This document shows positions 1-9,968 of a DNA stretch of 42,553 nt, in pieces. The DNA is taken from the NCBI GenBank assembly GCA_947630295.1, contig CANRGZ010000006.1:1-42553 (forward strand), written 5' to 3'. Source of the stretch: an uncultured Lachnospiraceae bacterium. Lineage in GTDB: Bacteria > Bacillota > Clostridia > Lachnospirales > Lachnospiraceae. The notes beneath the pieces were generated by a model. The model had not been told where the DNA came from. It was given only the letters and a program-made list of their open reading frames with translations, and did not search any database. How positions within the stretch are numbered: position 1 is the stretch's first letter; the number at the start of each line of letters is the position of its first letter. The position numbers and the translations under genes are program-made.

Positions 1-939
1 GCCCTGGTGCAGGCGGTGATTGAACTGCTGGTGCAGTACGGTGCTTCCGTGATCATTGCGGAAAGTCCGGCGGGCATCTACACTGCTTCTTCGCTGAAGG
101 AGGATTACAAGTCTTCCGGCTTTCTGGAAACGGCGGAAGCCGCAGGCGCGGTCTTCAATTATGATACGGGCGTTACGGAGATCCATAATGAAAACGGCAT
201 TGCCTGCAAATCCTTTACCGTGCTGAAACCCATAGAGGATGCGGACATCATCATAGATTTATGTAAACTCAAAACCCATTCGCTGACCAAGATGACCTGC
301 GCGGTGAAAAATCTGTTCGGGCTGATTCCCGGCACCGATAAAGTCGAAATGCACGCCCGGTTCAGCCAGTCCACCACCTTTGCCCATATGCTGATCGATC
401 TGTGCGAGGCTGTGCTGCAGCAAAAGCCCATGATCAGCATCTGCGACGCTATTCTGGCCATGGAAGGGGAGGGCCCCGGCACGGGGGATCCCAGAAAACT
501 GAATGCGGTGCTGACCAGCAAAAGTCCCTATGCGCTGGATCTGGCCTGCTGTGAACTGGTCAGTTTCGGAAATACCGTGGAAATGCTGGAGCTGGAGAAA
601 AAACGGGGACTGTGCCCGTCTTCGGCAAAGAATCTGGAAATCCTGGGCACGCCGATCAAAGAATTGCAGGTCAGCGATTTCGCGGAACCAAAGTCTCAGA
701 ATCTGTCCCGGCTGATCAAGCTGATACCGCCGTTTATGAAGCCGAGACCCGTCATCGATACTTCCGTCTGCGTGGGCTGCGGGATGTGCGCCAGAAGCTG
801 TCCGGCGGAAACCATCGTGGTGGAAAATAAAAAAGCCCATATCGGCAGGAAAAAATGTATTCGCTGTTTCTGCTGTCAGGAGCTTTGTCCCTATAAGGCC
901 GTATCGATCAAACGAAGCCTGATTTTTAAATGGCTTTAG
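1..939 (+). CDS. DUF362 family protein with C-terminal 2x[4Fe-4S] ferredoxin domain (5' partial)
   Basis: The frame is open from the first base of the window, so the N-terminus is missing. The body matches the DUF362 family, whose biochemical role is not settled. The last ~55 residues carry two ferredoxin-type motifs, CVGCGMCARSC (about nt 769-800) and CIRCFCCQELC (about nt 859-891), each CxxCxxCxxxC followed by P. They are expected to bind two [4Fe-4S] clusters, so an electron-transfer role in the cytoplasm is likely but the partner is unknown. The stop codon TAG at 937-939 abuts the first copy of the dispersed repeat described below. Family assignment is confident; function is not. Confidence 0.85.
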   Translation, partial: ALVQAVIELLVQYGASVIIAESPAGIYTASSLKEDYKSSGFLETAEAAGAVFNYDTGVTEIHNENGIACKSFTVLKPIEDADIIIDLCKLKTHSLTKMTCAVKNLFGLIPGTDKVEMHARFSQSTTFAHMLIDLCEAVLQQKPMISICDAILAMEGEGPGTGDPRKLNAVLTSKSPYALDLACCELVSFGNTVEMLELEKKRGLCPSSAKNLEILGTPIKELQVSDFAEPKSQNLSRLIKLIPPFMKPRPVIDTSVCVGCGMCARSCPAETIVVENKKAHIGRKKCIRCFCCQELCPYKAVSIKRSLIFKWL

Positions 940-1021
940 GAGGAAGGCTTATGCGAAGCATAACTCAAAATGCCTTCCGACGACTTGGCAGGTGCGCTTC
1001 CCAAGCGCGCGTGCCGTTACC
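939..1021 (+). repeat. Dispersed structured repeat, copy 1
   Basis: This is an 83-bp element beginning GGAGGAAGGCTTATGC and ending GTGCCGTTACC. It matches copies at 13259-13341 and 28302-28381. It can fold as a hairpin TTATGC-GAA-GCATAA inside an outer GGAAGGC/GCCTTCC pairing, followed by a second hairpin GCGCTT-CCC-AAGCGC flanked by GGCA/TGCC. It contains a GGAGG ribosome binding site and an ATG at 951 opening a 24-codon frame (951-1025). It lies between the DUF362 gene and the PspC gene, in the same direction. Confidence 0.8.
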
Positions 1022-1051
1022 TTAATCTTTAATTTAATTAAGGAGAAAAAA

Positions 1052-1249
1052 ATGAAAAAGAGATTATACAGAGTCGAAGAAGGCAAAATGATCGCCGGTG
1101 TCTGCGGCGGGATCGCGGAATACCTGGATGTGGATCCGACAGTGGTGCGGCTGATCTGGGCAGTGCTGGTCTTTGCATTTGGGACAAGCATTTTCGCTTA
1201 TATTATTGCGGCAATCATTATGCCTGTAAAATCAGATATTGATAATTAG
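1052..1249 (+). CDS. PspC domain protein, 65 aa
   Basis: This small membrane protein consists of essentially one PspC domain. The N-terminal part has the KKRLYRVEEGKMIAGVCGG pattern followed by AEYLDVDPTVVRLIW, then one hydrophobic helix (about residues 35-60, VLVFAFGTSIFAYIIAAIIM). PspC domains are found in phage-shock and envelope-stress proteins; stand-alone versions are common in Firmicutes and their role is not defined. The ATG at 1052 is preceded by AAGGAG at 1040-1045. The gene sits 30 bp downstream of repeat copy 1, so the repeat is part of its 5' leader if it is cotranscribed with the upstream gene. Confidence 0.85.
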   Translation: MKKRLYRVEEGKMIAGVCGGIAEYLDVDPTVVRLIWAVLVFAFGTSIFAYIIAAIIMPVKSDIDN

Positions 1250-1263
1250 AGGAGAGAATACAA

Positions 1264-1521
1264 ATGGAATATACCTATACACCCCAGGGGGTCTGCTCCA
1301 TGCGGATCAAACTGCAGCTGGATGACAACGTGGTATCCGGCGTAGAGTTTACCGGCGGCTGCAACGGCAATCTGAAAGCCATTTCCAAGCTGGTGGACGG
1401 TATGACGGTGGAGCAGATCGAAGAAAAACTGGCGGGCAATACCTGCGGAATGAAAAGCACATCCTGTGCGGATCAGCTGGCGAAGGCAGTCAGAGCCGCT
1501 TATGAGGAAGTGCATCGCTGA
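1264..1521 (+). CDS. TSCPD domain protein (TIGR03905-like), 85 aa
   Basis: This is a compact protein with the GGCNGNLKAISKLVDG and CGMKSTSCADQLAKAV segments typical of the stand-alone TSCPD family. The TSCPD domain is also found at the C-terminus of some B12-dependent ribonucleotide reductases. Three conserved cysteines (in GGCNGN, NTCGM and TSCADQ) are visible and could bind metal. No reaction is established for the stand-alone family. It lies 14 bp after the PspC stop, behind GGAGAG, and ends 2 bp before the next start, so these small genes are likely cotranscribed. Confidence 0.85.
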   Translation: MEYTYTPQGVCSMRIKLQLDDNVVSGVEFTGGCNGNLKAISKLVDGMTVEQIEEKLAGNTCGMKSTSCADQLAKAVRAAYEEVHR

Positions 1522-1523
1522 CA

Positions 1524-2138
1524 ATGCTGTACGATCAGAACATCAGAGAACCGCTGTTTGACTTTCTGGAAGACAGTTACGGTAAGATCCGCATTCTGGA
1601 AGAAAAGACCATGGGGAAATCCCGGGCGGATATCGTGATGATCACGGAAAATGCGCTTTTCGGTATTGAGATCAAAAGCGATGCCGATACCTACGCGCGG
1701 CTGGCCAGACAGGTAAAGGATTATAACCGGTTTTACGATTATAATATGGTAGTCACCGGAACCAGGCACGCCATGCATATCGAAGCCCATGTGCCGGACT
1801 GGTGGGGCATCATTACCGTAGAGGATACGCCGGCGGGCCCGGATTTTTACCGGCTGCGCCCGCCCGCGCCAAATCCGAAAATGAACTGGAAATCCAAGCT
1901 GTCCCTGCTTTGGCGGCCGGAACTGGCGCAGCTGCAGCAGGAAAATGCCATGCCTGCTTACCGGGACAAAAGCAAGGCCTTTGTCATAGAAAAAATCGCG
2001 GGCCGCATTCCGGAAAAAAGTACGGAAGACGCGCTGAACCGGCAGATCTGCGACATTTTGTTCGAGCGGGATTACACCACCATTGCGGAAACCCTTGCCG
2101 ACTACCGCAAGTCCGCCGGAAGACGCAGGCGAAAATGA
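1524..2138 (+). CDS. sce7726-like protein with PD-(D/E)XK nuclease-like core, 204 aa
   Basis: The central segment RADIVMI...FGIEIKSDADTYARL (about residues 34-62) resembles the D-x(n)-ExK core of the PD-(D/E)XK superfamily. It is followed by QVKDYNRFYDYNMVV, as in sce7726-type proteins. That family is predicted to be nuclease-related but has no established substrate. The C-terminus is basic (SAGRRRRK). The start ATG at 1524 is 2 bp after the preceding stop, which suggests translational coupling. The gene overlaps no neighbour and ends 10 bp before the methyltransferase start. Family call is fairly confident; function is inferred from fold only. Confidence 0.7.
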   Translation: MLYDQNIREPLFDFLEDSYGKIRILEEKTMGKSRADIVMITENALFGIEIKSDADTYARLARQVKDYNRFYDYNMVVTGTRHAMHIEAHVPDWWGIITVEDTPAGPDFYRLRPPAPNPKMNWKSKLSLLWRPELAQLQQENAMPAYRDKSKAFVIEKIAGRIPEKSTEDALNRQICDILFERDYTTIAETLADYRKSAGRRRRK

Positions 2139-2148
2139 AAGGAAAACC

Positions 2149-3366
2149 ATGGACGGAACAAACAATCATACCGTCGTACAATTAAAAAAAGGAGAAGGCC
2201 GCACGGTGAAATCCGGCGGTCTTTGGATTTATGACAATGAAATCGACCGGATCAGCGGTCATTTCCGAAACGGAGAAATGGTGACCGTCTGTGATTTTGA
2301 CGGATATCCCTTGGGCAGAGGCTACATCAATCAAAATTCCCGGATCCGGGTCCGGATGATGACACGAAACGCGGCGCAGGAGATGGACGCCGCGTTTTTT
2401 CGAAAACGGCTGCAGGATGCCTGGGAATACCGCAAAAAAGTAACGGATACATCCTGCTGCCGCATTGTATTCGGGGAGGCGGACTTTCTGCCGGGGCTGG
2501 TGATCGATAAATTTTCCGACGTGCTGGTGGTACAGGTACTGACCCTGGGGATGGAAGCTTTTAAGTTGGAAATTGTTTCCATATTAAAAGCGCTGCTGGC
2601 AGAGGACGGCATTTTCATCCGGGGCGTCTATGAAAGAAGCGACGCCAGAGAGCGGAAAAAAGAAGGCCTGCCGGAGGTGACGGGCTTTCTCGGAGAAGAA
2701 TTTGACACGATGGTGCCGGTGACGGAAAATGGCATCCGCTATATGGTGAATGTCAAAGACGGGCAGAAGACCGGGTTCTTTCTGGATCAGAAATACAACC
2801 GGCTGGCGGTGCAGAAACTCTGTCGGGGCGCATCGGTGCTGGACTGTTTTACCCACACCGGATCCTTTGCATTAAACGCCGCATACGCCGGGGCATCCTC
2901 TGTGCTGGGGGTGGATGCGTCCGCCCTGGCCATCCAACAGGCACAGGAAAACGCCCGGCTCAATCATCTGGAAGATATCACGCAGTTTATCTGCGCGGAC
3001 GTTTTTGAACTGCTGCCTGCACTGGAAAAGGAACAGAAGCGGTTTGATGTAGTGATTTTAGACCCGCCTGCCTTTACCAAATCCAGAAATTCCATTAAAA
3101 ATGCAGTCAAAGGATATCGGGAAATCAATCTGCGGGGTATGAAGCTGTTAAAAGACGGCGGCTATCTGGCCACCTGCTCCTGTTCGCATTTTATGGACAA
3201 TGCAACCTTTGCCGGAGCCATCCGGCAGGCGGCTGCCGGCGCCCACAAAATCCTCAGACAGGTGGAGATGCGTACCCAGGCGCTGGATCATCCCTATCTC
3301 TGGGCGGCGGATGAGAGTTATTATCTGAAGTTCTTTATTTTTCAGGTGCTGGAAAGCCGTAAATAA
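2149..3366 (+). CDS. rlmI: Class I SAM-dependent rRNA methyltransferase, RlmI family
   Basis: This protein of 405 aa should methylate a cytosine in 23S rRNA using S-adenosylmethionine (the RlmI family modifies C1962 in E. coli). An N-terminal PUA-like region (about 1-80, with KSGGLWIYDNEID) precedes a Rossmann methyltransferase domain. The SAM-binding loop DCFTHTGSFALNAAYAG is at about 231-247, VLGVDAS follows, and the catalytic-site motif ILDPPAFTKSR is at about 302-312. CSCSHF near residue 342 corresponds to the m5C-family cysteine motif. The ATG at 2149 was chosen because it follows AAAGGAAAACC and matches family starts; an in-frame ATG at 2083 lies inside the previous gene. The exact target base in this organism is inferred. 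Confidence 0.85.
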   Translation: MDGTNNHTVVQLKKGEGRTVKSGGLWIYDNEIDRISGHFRNGEMVTVCDFDGYPLGRGYINQNSRIRVRMMTRNAAQEMDAAFFRKRLQDAWEYRKKVTDTSCCRIVFGEADFLPGLVIDKFSDVLVVQVLTLGMEAFKLEIVSILKALLAEDGIFIRGVYERSDARERKKEGLPEVTGFLGEEFDTMVPVTENGIRYMVNVKDGQKTGFFLDQKYNRLAVQKLCRGASVLDCFTHTGSFALNAAYAGASSVLGVDASALAIQQAQENARLNHLEDITQFICADVFELLPALEKEQKRFDVVILDPPAFTKSRNSIKNAVKGYREINLRGMKLLKDGGYLATCSCSHFMDNATFAGAIRQAAAGAHKILRQVEMRTQALDHPYLWAADESYYLKFFIFQVLESRK

Positions 3367-3380
3367 AGAAAAAATACCTA

Positions 3381-3410
3381 TTGACAAGTCGAAAAGCATA
3401 ATGCTACAAT
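3381..3410 (+). promoter_or_regulatory. Sigma-A type promoter of the ilv-leu operon
   Basis: TTGACA at 3381-3386 and TACAAT at 3405-3410 are separated by 18 bp. Transcription would begin near 3417, just before the T-box stem I. Confidence 0.75.
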
Positions 3411-3416
3411 ATGCCA

Positions 3417-3716
3417 TACAACTGAAAAGAAACGCGAAGAAGTGGAGTAGTAGACAGGATGGCTGCTGTGCAGAGAAATGTCGGTTGGTGCAAGACATCA
3501 GGGCTGTCGGTTGAACTGGCCATGGAGCGGCTGGGATGAAACAAAAAAGTAGTCGCAGACGGGAACTCCCGTTACAGAGGAAAGGAGTGATGGCTCCTTA
3601 AGGTGCATCCTGAAAAGAACGGGATGAAGAAGAGTGGTACCGCGGAAGAAACAGATGTTTGCTCTTTCGTCTCTTATAGTGATACAGATCACGAAGAGGC
3701 GGAAGAGTTTTTTTTT
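3417..3716 (+). promoter_or_regulatory. T-box leader (tRNA-sensing), probably tRNA-Leu
   Basis: This long leader upstream of ilvB carries the conserved T-box sequence AGTGGTACCGCGG at 3633-3645, whose TGGT (3635-3638) would pair with the uncharged tRNA acceptor end. The distal stem I signature GGTTGGTGCAAGACAT is near 3483-3498, and AGTGGAGTAGTAGA is near the base of stem I. The 3' side of the specifier loop reads GAA-CTG-G, so the specifier codon is read as CUG (3516-3518), a leucine codon. When tRNA-Leu is charged, the downstream terminator should form; when it is uncharged, the operon is transcribed. The specifier assignment is from pattern alone. Confidence 0.85.
3662..3716 (+). terminator. 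T-box attenuator terminator
   Basis: The arm CTCTTTCGTCTCTT (3662-3675) pairs with AAGAGGCGGAAGAG (3694-3707) with G-U wobbles. Nine T residues follow (3708-3716). It lies just after the T-box sequence, the position expected for the regulated terminator. Confidence 0.85.
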
Positions 3717-3792
3717 CACAGGAATTGCCGCGGGGGCTCCTTTTTGAAAATACCCGCGCGTTGGTACGCGCGGTGGATATCGGAGAGATGAG

Positions 3793-5499
3793 ATGCAGAA
3801 ACAGAACAATGAAACCATGTCCGGTGCGCAGATTGTCATTGAGACCCTGATCGAACAGGGCGTTACGGATGTTTTCGGCTATCCGGGCGGACAGGTGCTC
3901 AATATTTATGACGAGCTTTACAAGGCACAGGATCGGATCAACCATATCCTGACGGCCCACGAACAAGGGGCTTCCCACGCGGCCGACGGCTATGCCCGGG
4001 TGACGGGCAAGGTGGGGGTTGTCATTGCTACCTCCGGCCCCGGCGCCACCAATCTGGTGACAGGCATTGCCACGGCGATGCTGGATTCCATCCCCATGGT
4101 AGCCATTACCGGAAATGTGCCGACCTCCCTGATCGGCAGGGACAGTTTTCAGGAAATCAATATCACGGGTGTCACGATCCCCATCACAAAGCACAACTTT
4201 TTTGTCAGCGACGTCAGAAAGCTGGCGGATACGATCCGGGAAGCCTTTCAGATCGCGAAATCCGGCCGCCCCGGGCCTGTGCTGGTGGATATTCCCAAGG
4301 ATGTGCAGACGGCGGAGTGCGTTTTCGAAAGACGCGGCGTGGTGGATGCTTATCCCCAGGAAATCGTAGACGACAGTGAAATCGACAGGGCGGTGGAACT
4401 GATCCGGGAAGCCAAACGTCCCTACATTTATATCGGCGGCGGCGCCGCAGGGGCGGGACTGGCGCAGGATGTCATCACCCTGGCGGAAAAGATCGACGCG
4501 TATATCGGCTGTACCTTTATGGGGCTTTCCGCCATTCCCAGCAGCCATCCCAGATTTTTAGGAATGCAGGGCATGCATGGACATTATGCCTCCTCCCTGG
4601 CCAACAAAGACGCGGATCTGGTCATTGGCCTGGGCGTGCGCTTCAGCGACCGTGCCACCGGCAATGTGGCCAAGTATTCCAAAAAGGCAAAAATCATACA
4701 GATCGATGCAGATCTGGCGGAAATCAATAAAAACGTAAGAGTCGAACTGGGCCTGGTAGGCGATATCCGCTCTTCCTTCAAACGGATCGTGGAGCGCTGC
4801 GAGGCAGCGGAGCATCCCCAGTGGCGGCAGCAGGTGGAAGCGCTGAAGGCAGAAGAACAGGCCATCAGCGACGCGGCGGAAGCAAAGGCAGGCGATGCCA
4901 TGACCCCGAAGAAAATCTTCGATGTGATCAACGCGGTCAAGGATGACGACACCATTATCGCCACCGACGTGGGACAGCATCAGATGTGGGCGGCCCAGTA
5001 TATCGATTTTGAAAAGACCAGGCGGATCGCTTCCAGCGGCGGTCTGGGTACCATGGGTTACGGACTGGGGGCGGCCATCGGCGCGCAGATCGCGGACGGC
5101 GCCAAAACCGTACTGATCACCGGCGACGGCAGCTTCGGCATGAATCTGAATGAACTGGCCACAGCCGCCAGCTATCAGACCCCGGTGATTATCGTCATAC
5201 TGAACAACGGCGTACTGGGTATGGTCCGGCAGTGGCAGACCCTGTTTTACGGCAAGCGTTATTCCAATACCGTACTGGATCGGAAGACGGATTTCGTGAA
5301 GCTGGGAGAAGCCTTCGGCATCAAATCCACACGGGTTTCCACCATTGCGGAATTTCAGAAGGCGTTTGAAGAGGCCTATGCATTTAACGGCCCGTTTTTG
5401 ATCGATACGCTGATCGACAAGGATGAATTTGTCCTGCCCATGATGCCGCCGGGCGGATCCGTGGAGGAAATCATTACTGCAAAGGAACAGGAGGCGTAA
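3793..5499 (+). CDS. ilvB: Acetolactate synthase, large (catalytic) subunit
   Basis: This 568-aa protein condenses two pyruvates, or pyruvate with 2-oxobutyrate, to acetohydroxy acids. It is the first common step of Val/Leu/Ile synthesis and depends on thiamine diphosphate, Mg and FAD. The catalytic glutamate lies in [14 protein letters not shown] near residue 56. The ThDP/Mg motif GDGSFGMN is at about 443-450 and ends at NN near 472. [10 protein letters not shown] is also typical. It is the first gene after the T-box. The start ATG at 3793 follows GGAGAG, and a nearby ATG at 3788 is out of frame. The small subunit ilvN starts 4 bp after its stop. Length is normal for the family. Confidence 0.96.
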   Translation: MQKQNNETMSGAQIVIETLIEQGVTDVFGYPGGQVLNIYDELYKAQDRINHILTAHEQGASHAADGYARVTGKVGVVIATSGPGATNLVTGIATAMLDSIPMVAITGNVPTSLIGRDSFQEINITGVTIPITKHNFFVSDVRKLADTIREAFQIAKSGRPGPVLVDIPKDVQTAECVFERRGVVDAYPQEIVDDSEIDRAVELIREAKRPYIYIGGGAAGAGLAQDVITLAEKIDAYIGCTFMGLSAIPSSHPRFLGMQGMHGHYASSLANKDADLVIGLGVRFSDRATGNVAKYSKKAKIIQIDADLAEINKNVRVELGLVGDIRSSFKRIVERCEAAEHPQWRQQVEALKAEEQAISDAAEAKAGDAMTPKKIFDVINAVKDDDTIIATDVGQHQMWAAQYIDFEKTRRIASSGGLGTMGYGLGAAIGAQIADGAKTVLITGDGSFGMNLNELATAASYQTPVIIVILNNGVLGMVRQWQTLFYGKRYSNTVLDRKTDFVKLGEAFGIKSTRVSTIAEFQKAFEEAYAFNGPFLIDTLIDKDEFVLPMMPPGGSVEEIITAKEQEA

Positions 5500-5502
5500 G
5501 AC

Positions 5503-5988
5503 ATGCGGTTTGTAATATCTGTTTATGTGGAAAATAAATTCGGCGTACTGGCCCGTGTCTCCGGTTTGTTCATGCGCAGAGGCTTCAATATCGATACCTT
5601 GACTGTGGGCGAAACCGAAAATCCCAAATATTCCAGAATCACCATTACCCTGGACGGCGACGTGTATATCTGCGAGCAGGTCATCAACCAGCTCAAGAAA
5701 CTGCACAACGTCAAAAAAGTCAAGCTGCTGGAAAACGGCAGCGCGGTAGAACGGGAACTGATGATTCTCAAAGTCATCAACAAACCGGAAAACCGCAGCG
5801 AGATCATGGCCGCGGCGGAAATATTCCGGGCGAAGATCATCAATTACACCACGGAATCCATGTGTGTGGAAGTGACGGGGGAACCGTCCAAGATCAAAGC
5901 GTTTATCGAGGTCATGAAGCCGCTGGGTATCGTGGAAATGTGCCGGACCGGCGTGGTGGCGCTGGAACGGGGCAGTACGATCCTGTAA
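5503..5988 (+). CDS. ilvN: Acetolactate synthase, small (regulatory) subunit
   Basis: This 161-aa regulatory subunit activates IlvB and confers feedback inhibition, usually by valine. The N-terminal ACT domain (about 1-75) opens with FVISVYVENKFGVLARVSG and contains RRGFNIDTLTVGETE, the usual effector-binding surface. The C-terminal half (about 80-161) matches the second ALS small-subunit domain and has MCRTGVVALERG near the end. It is 4 bp downstream of ilvB, so coupled expression is likely. Acting with IlvB follows from the family; the specific effector here is inferred. Confidence 0.94.
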   Translation: MRFVISVYVENKFGVLARVSGLFMRRGFNIDTLTVGETENPKYSRITITLDGDVYICEQVINQLKKLHNVKKVKLLENGSAVERELMILKVINKPENRSEIMAAAEIFRAKIINYTTESMCVEVTGEPSKIKAFIEVMKPLGIVEMCRTGVVALERGSTIL

Positions 5989-6030
5989 GTATTTTTTAAA
6001 TTTATCATATTAAGAAAAAATCAAACATAA

Positions 6031-7062
<1,032 letters not shown>

Positions 7063-7080
7063 GGAAAGCGGGACAGGACA

Positions 7081-8748
7081 ATGGTAAAAGAACAAATCGT
7101 GGACGGTTTTCAAAACGCACCCCACCGCAGCCTGTATCATGCACTGGGACTGACGGAGGAAGAACTGAGCCGGCCTTTGATCGGAATTGTCAGTTCCTAT
7201 AATGAAATCGTACCGGGGCATATGAATCTGGACAAGATCGTGGAAGCGGTGAAGATGGGGGTCGCCATGGCAGGCGGTACCCCTGTCGTGTTCCCGGCCA
7301 TTGCGGTCTGCGACGGCATTGCCATGGGACACACGGGCATGAAGTATTCTCTGATTACCAGGGATATGATCGCGGATTCCACGGAAGCCATGGCGCTGGC
7401 CCACGGGTTTGACGGCCTGGTCATGGTGCCCAACTGTGATAAAAATGTGCCGGGCCTTCTGATGGCTGCGGCGCGCATCAACATTCCGACGATTTTTGTC
7501 AGCGGCGGTCCCATGCTGGCAGGACGGGTGAACGGAAAGAAAACCAGTCTTTCCGGCATGTTTGAAGCGGTAGGCGCTTACACAGCCGGCAAAATCGACG
7601 ACGCGCAGCTGAAAAACTGCGAGGAACATACCTGTCCCACCTGCGGTTCCTGTTCGGGCATGTATACGGCAAATTCCATGAACTGCCTGACGGAAGTCCT
7701 GGGCATGGGCTTAAGCGGCAACGGAACCATTCCGGCGGTGTATTCGGCCCGTCTGAAACTGGCCAAACATGCGGGTATGCAGGTGATGGAGCTGGTGAGA
7801 AAGAATATCCGGCCGAGAGACATTATGACGGAGGCGTCCATTCGAAACGCCCTGACGGCGGACATGGCGCTGGGCTGTTCCACCAACAGTATGCTGCATC
7901 TGCCGGCCATTGCCAACGAATGCGGCGTGGCTTTCAATCTGGATATGGCCAATGAAATCAGTGAGAAGACGCCGAATCTCTGCCATCTGGCGCCGGCGGG
8001 ACCCACTTATATGGAAGATTTGAACGAAGCCGGCGGCGTTTATGCGGTATTAAAAGAACTGGAAGGACTGGGCCTGCTGGACACATCAGTCATGACCTGT
8101 ACCGGAAAGACCTTAGGAGAAAATATCGCGTCCGCCTGCAACCGGAACCCGGAAGTCATCCGTACCACGGACAATCCCTACAGTAAGACCGGCGGCATCG
8201 CCGTACTGCGGGGCAATCTGGCTCCCGATGGCTGCGTGGTGAAACGAAGCGCTGTTGCGCCGGAAATGCTGGTGCATGAAGGCCCGGCCAGAGTATTTGA
8301 CAGCGAGGAAGAAGCCATTGCGGCAATTTATGCCGGAAAGATCCAAAAAGGCGACGTGGTGGTCATCCGTTATGAAGGACCTTCCGGCGGCCCCGGTATG
8401 CGGGAAATGCTTTCGCCTACTTCGGCCATTGCCGGTATGGGACTGGACAAAGAGGTGGCGCTGATCACCGACGGACGTTTTTCCGGTGCGACCAGGGGCG
8501 CGGCCATCGGCCACATTTCTCCTGAAGCCGTCAGAGGCGGCCTGATCGCCTATGTGAAAGACGGCGATAAGATTTCCATTAATATTCCGGCGTATTCCAT
8601 CACACTGCAGGTGGATGCAGCCGAGATCGAAGCCAGAAAGGCGTCCATGCCGATCCGGAAGAAAGAGGATATCAAAGGCAGCCTTGCCCGGTATGCCGCT
8701 ATGGTAAGCTCTGCAGACAAGGGCGCGATTATCAATACATTCAAATAA
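7081..8748 (+). CDS. ilvD: Dihydroxy-acid dehydratase
   Basis: This 555-aa Fe-S enzyme dehydrates 2,3-dihydroxy acids to the 2-keto acids used for Val, Ile and Leu. Cluster-ligand cysteines are visible in [10 protein letters not shown] (about 115-124) and in the [18 protein letters not shown] segment (about 183-200). [16 protein letters not shown] and TDGRFSG, near 422-470, are standard active-site motifs. It starts 18 bp after ilvC behind GGAAAGCGGGA. Length and motifs fit a functional enzyme. Confidence 0.96.
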   Translation: MVKEQIVDGFQNAPHRSLYHALGLTEEELSRPLIGIVSSYNEIVPGHMNLDKIVEAVKMGVAMAGGTPVVFPAIAVCDGIAMGHTGMKYSLITRDMIADSTEAMALAHGFDGLVMVPNCDKNVPGLLMAAARINIPTIFVSGGPMLAGRVNGKKTSLSGMFEAVGAYTAGKIDDAQLKNCEEHTCPTCGSCSGMYTANSMNCLTEVLGMGLSGNGTIPAVYSARLKLAKHAGMQVMELVRKNIRPRDIMTEASIRNALTADMALGCSTNSMLHLPAIANECGVAFNLDMANEISEKTPNLCHLAPAGPTYMEDLNEAGGVYAVLKELEGLGLLDTSVMTCTGKTLGENIASACNRNPEVIRTTDNPYSKTGGIAVLRGNLAPDGCVVKRSAVAPEMLVHEGPARVFDSEEEAIAAIYAGKIQKGDVVVIRYEGPSGGPGMREMLSPTSAIAGMGLDKEVALITDGRFSGATRGAAIGHISPEAVRGGLIAYVKDGDKISINIPAYSITLQVDAAEIEARKASMPIRKKEDIKGSLARYAAMVSSADKGAIINTFK

Positions 8749-8763
8749 GATCGGTACAAGACC

Positions 8764-9948
8764 ATGAAGCAGGAAGAATTGAAACAACTGTCTGCGGCAC
8801 TGTCCGCATTCTGTGTCTTTCGCGGGCTCCTGACCCAGGAACCCGTGAAGGCGCTGCGGGCGTGTCTGGACTGTGAAGAAGGCATAGAGAAAAATGTCGG
8901 ACTGTACGGGGCCTTTGTATATTCCCTGGCGCCTTACGATTACTGTTTTTCCGATTTTCTGCTGCAGGCGGTGTATACGGATGAAAACCGGTACATTATC
9001 TGCACGGCGGAGAAAAAGGCAATCGCAGAAACGGTGCGAAGCAATGCGGAACGAGAGCTTTCCGTGCTTTCCGCGCTGACATGCCTGACCACGGAAGACC
9101 TGATTAAAACCGGTTCCTACACGGGCTATCTGCCTGCATTTACAAATCAAAAGACGGATATTTCCTCCATTTACCGGGAGCGGCTGGCCCATATCGACCA
9201 GTATGGCTACGGGATTTTTGCCGCTGCCAGAATGTTTTCGGTTTCCGGCGGCGCGATTTGTCCCGTGGAAGCACCGGACGACGTATCCGCCGACCAGTTT
9301 ATCGGTTATGAAGAGGAACGGAAGCAGGTCTTTGAAAACACAAAAGCGCTGATTGAGGGAAGGCCCGCGGCCAATGTGCTGCTCTGCGGCGATGCCGGCA
9401 CCGGGAAATCCTCTACCGTCAAGGCCTGTGCCAATGCGTTTTACGCCCAGGGGGTGCGGCTCATCGAACTGCGCAAGGACCAGCTGCTATCGCTTTCTTA
9501 TGTGATGGGCAAAATCGCAAAGCAGCCCCTGAAATTTATTATTTTCATCGACGATCTGTCCTTTAATAAAAATGATGATTCTTTCAGCATGTTAAAAGCG
9601 GCGCTGGAGGGATCTGCTTCCGCAAAGGCGGACAATGCGGTGATTTATGCCACAAGCAACCGCAGACACATCATCAAAGAACAGTTCTCCGACCGGGAGA
9701 CCTCCGACGACGTGCATCACAACGATACCATGCAGGAGCTGCTGTCCCTTTCGGATCGTTTTGGCCTGGTGGTTTACTTTTCCAGGCCCAATAAGGCGCT
9801 CTATCTGGAAATCGTGCACCGGCTGGCAGAAAAGTATCAGATTACGATGCCGCCGGAAGCGTTGGACAGGAAAGCGGAAGCCTTTGCGCTGGCCCGGGGC
9901 AGCCGTACACCACGGGGCGCGGAACAGTTCATTCACGGATTATTGTAG
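8764..9948 (+). CDS. DUF815-type AAA ATPase, function unknown
   Basis: This 394-aa protein has a Walker A motif GDAGTGKSS at about 209-217, a Walker B FIIFIDDLSF at about 257-266 and a sensor-like ATSNRRH near 296-302. It matches the DUF815 predicted-ATPase family. The first ~190 residues are a less conserved helical region. No substrate is known for the family. It sits inside the branched-chain amino acid operon, 15 bp after ilvD and 20 bp before ilvA, so it should be expressed with them. Whether it serves that pathway, for example as a chaperone for an enzyme, is untested. There is no membrane segment or signal peptide. Confidence 0.85.
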   Translation: MKQEELKQLSAALSAFCVFRGLLTQEPVKALRACLDCEEGIEKNVGLYGAFVYSLAPYDYCFSDFLLQAVYTDENRYIICTAEKKAIAETVRSNAERELSVLSALTCLTTEDLIKTGSYTGYLPAFTNQKTDISSIYRERLAHIDQYGYGIFAAARMFSVSGGAICPVEAPDDVSADQFIGYEEERKQVFENTKALIEGRPAANVLLCGDAGTGKSSTVKACANAFYAQGVRLIELRKDQLLSLSYVMGKIAKQPLKFIIFIDDLSFNKNDDSFSMLKAALEGSASAKADNAVIYATSNRRHIIKEQFSDRETSDDVHHNDTMQELLSLSDRFGLVVYFSRPNKALYLEIVHRLAEKYQITMPPEALDRKAEAFALARGSRTPRGAEQFIHGLL

Positions 9949-9968
9949 AAAAGAGAACTTAGAGGAAT

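Noticed and set aside
951-1025. A real 24-aa peptide gene in repeat copy 1
   Set aside because: A ribosome binding site and frame exist, but differences between copies look driven by base pairing rather than by synonymous change; it is kept as part of the repeat, not as a CDS.
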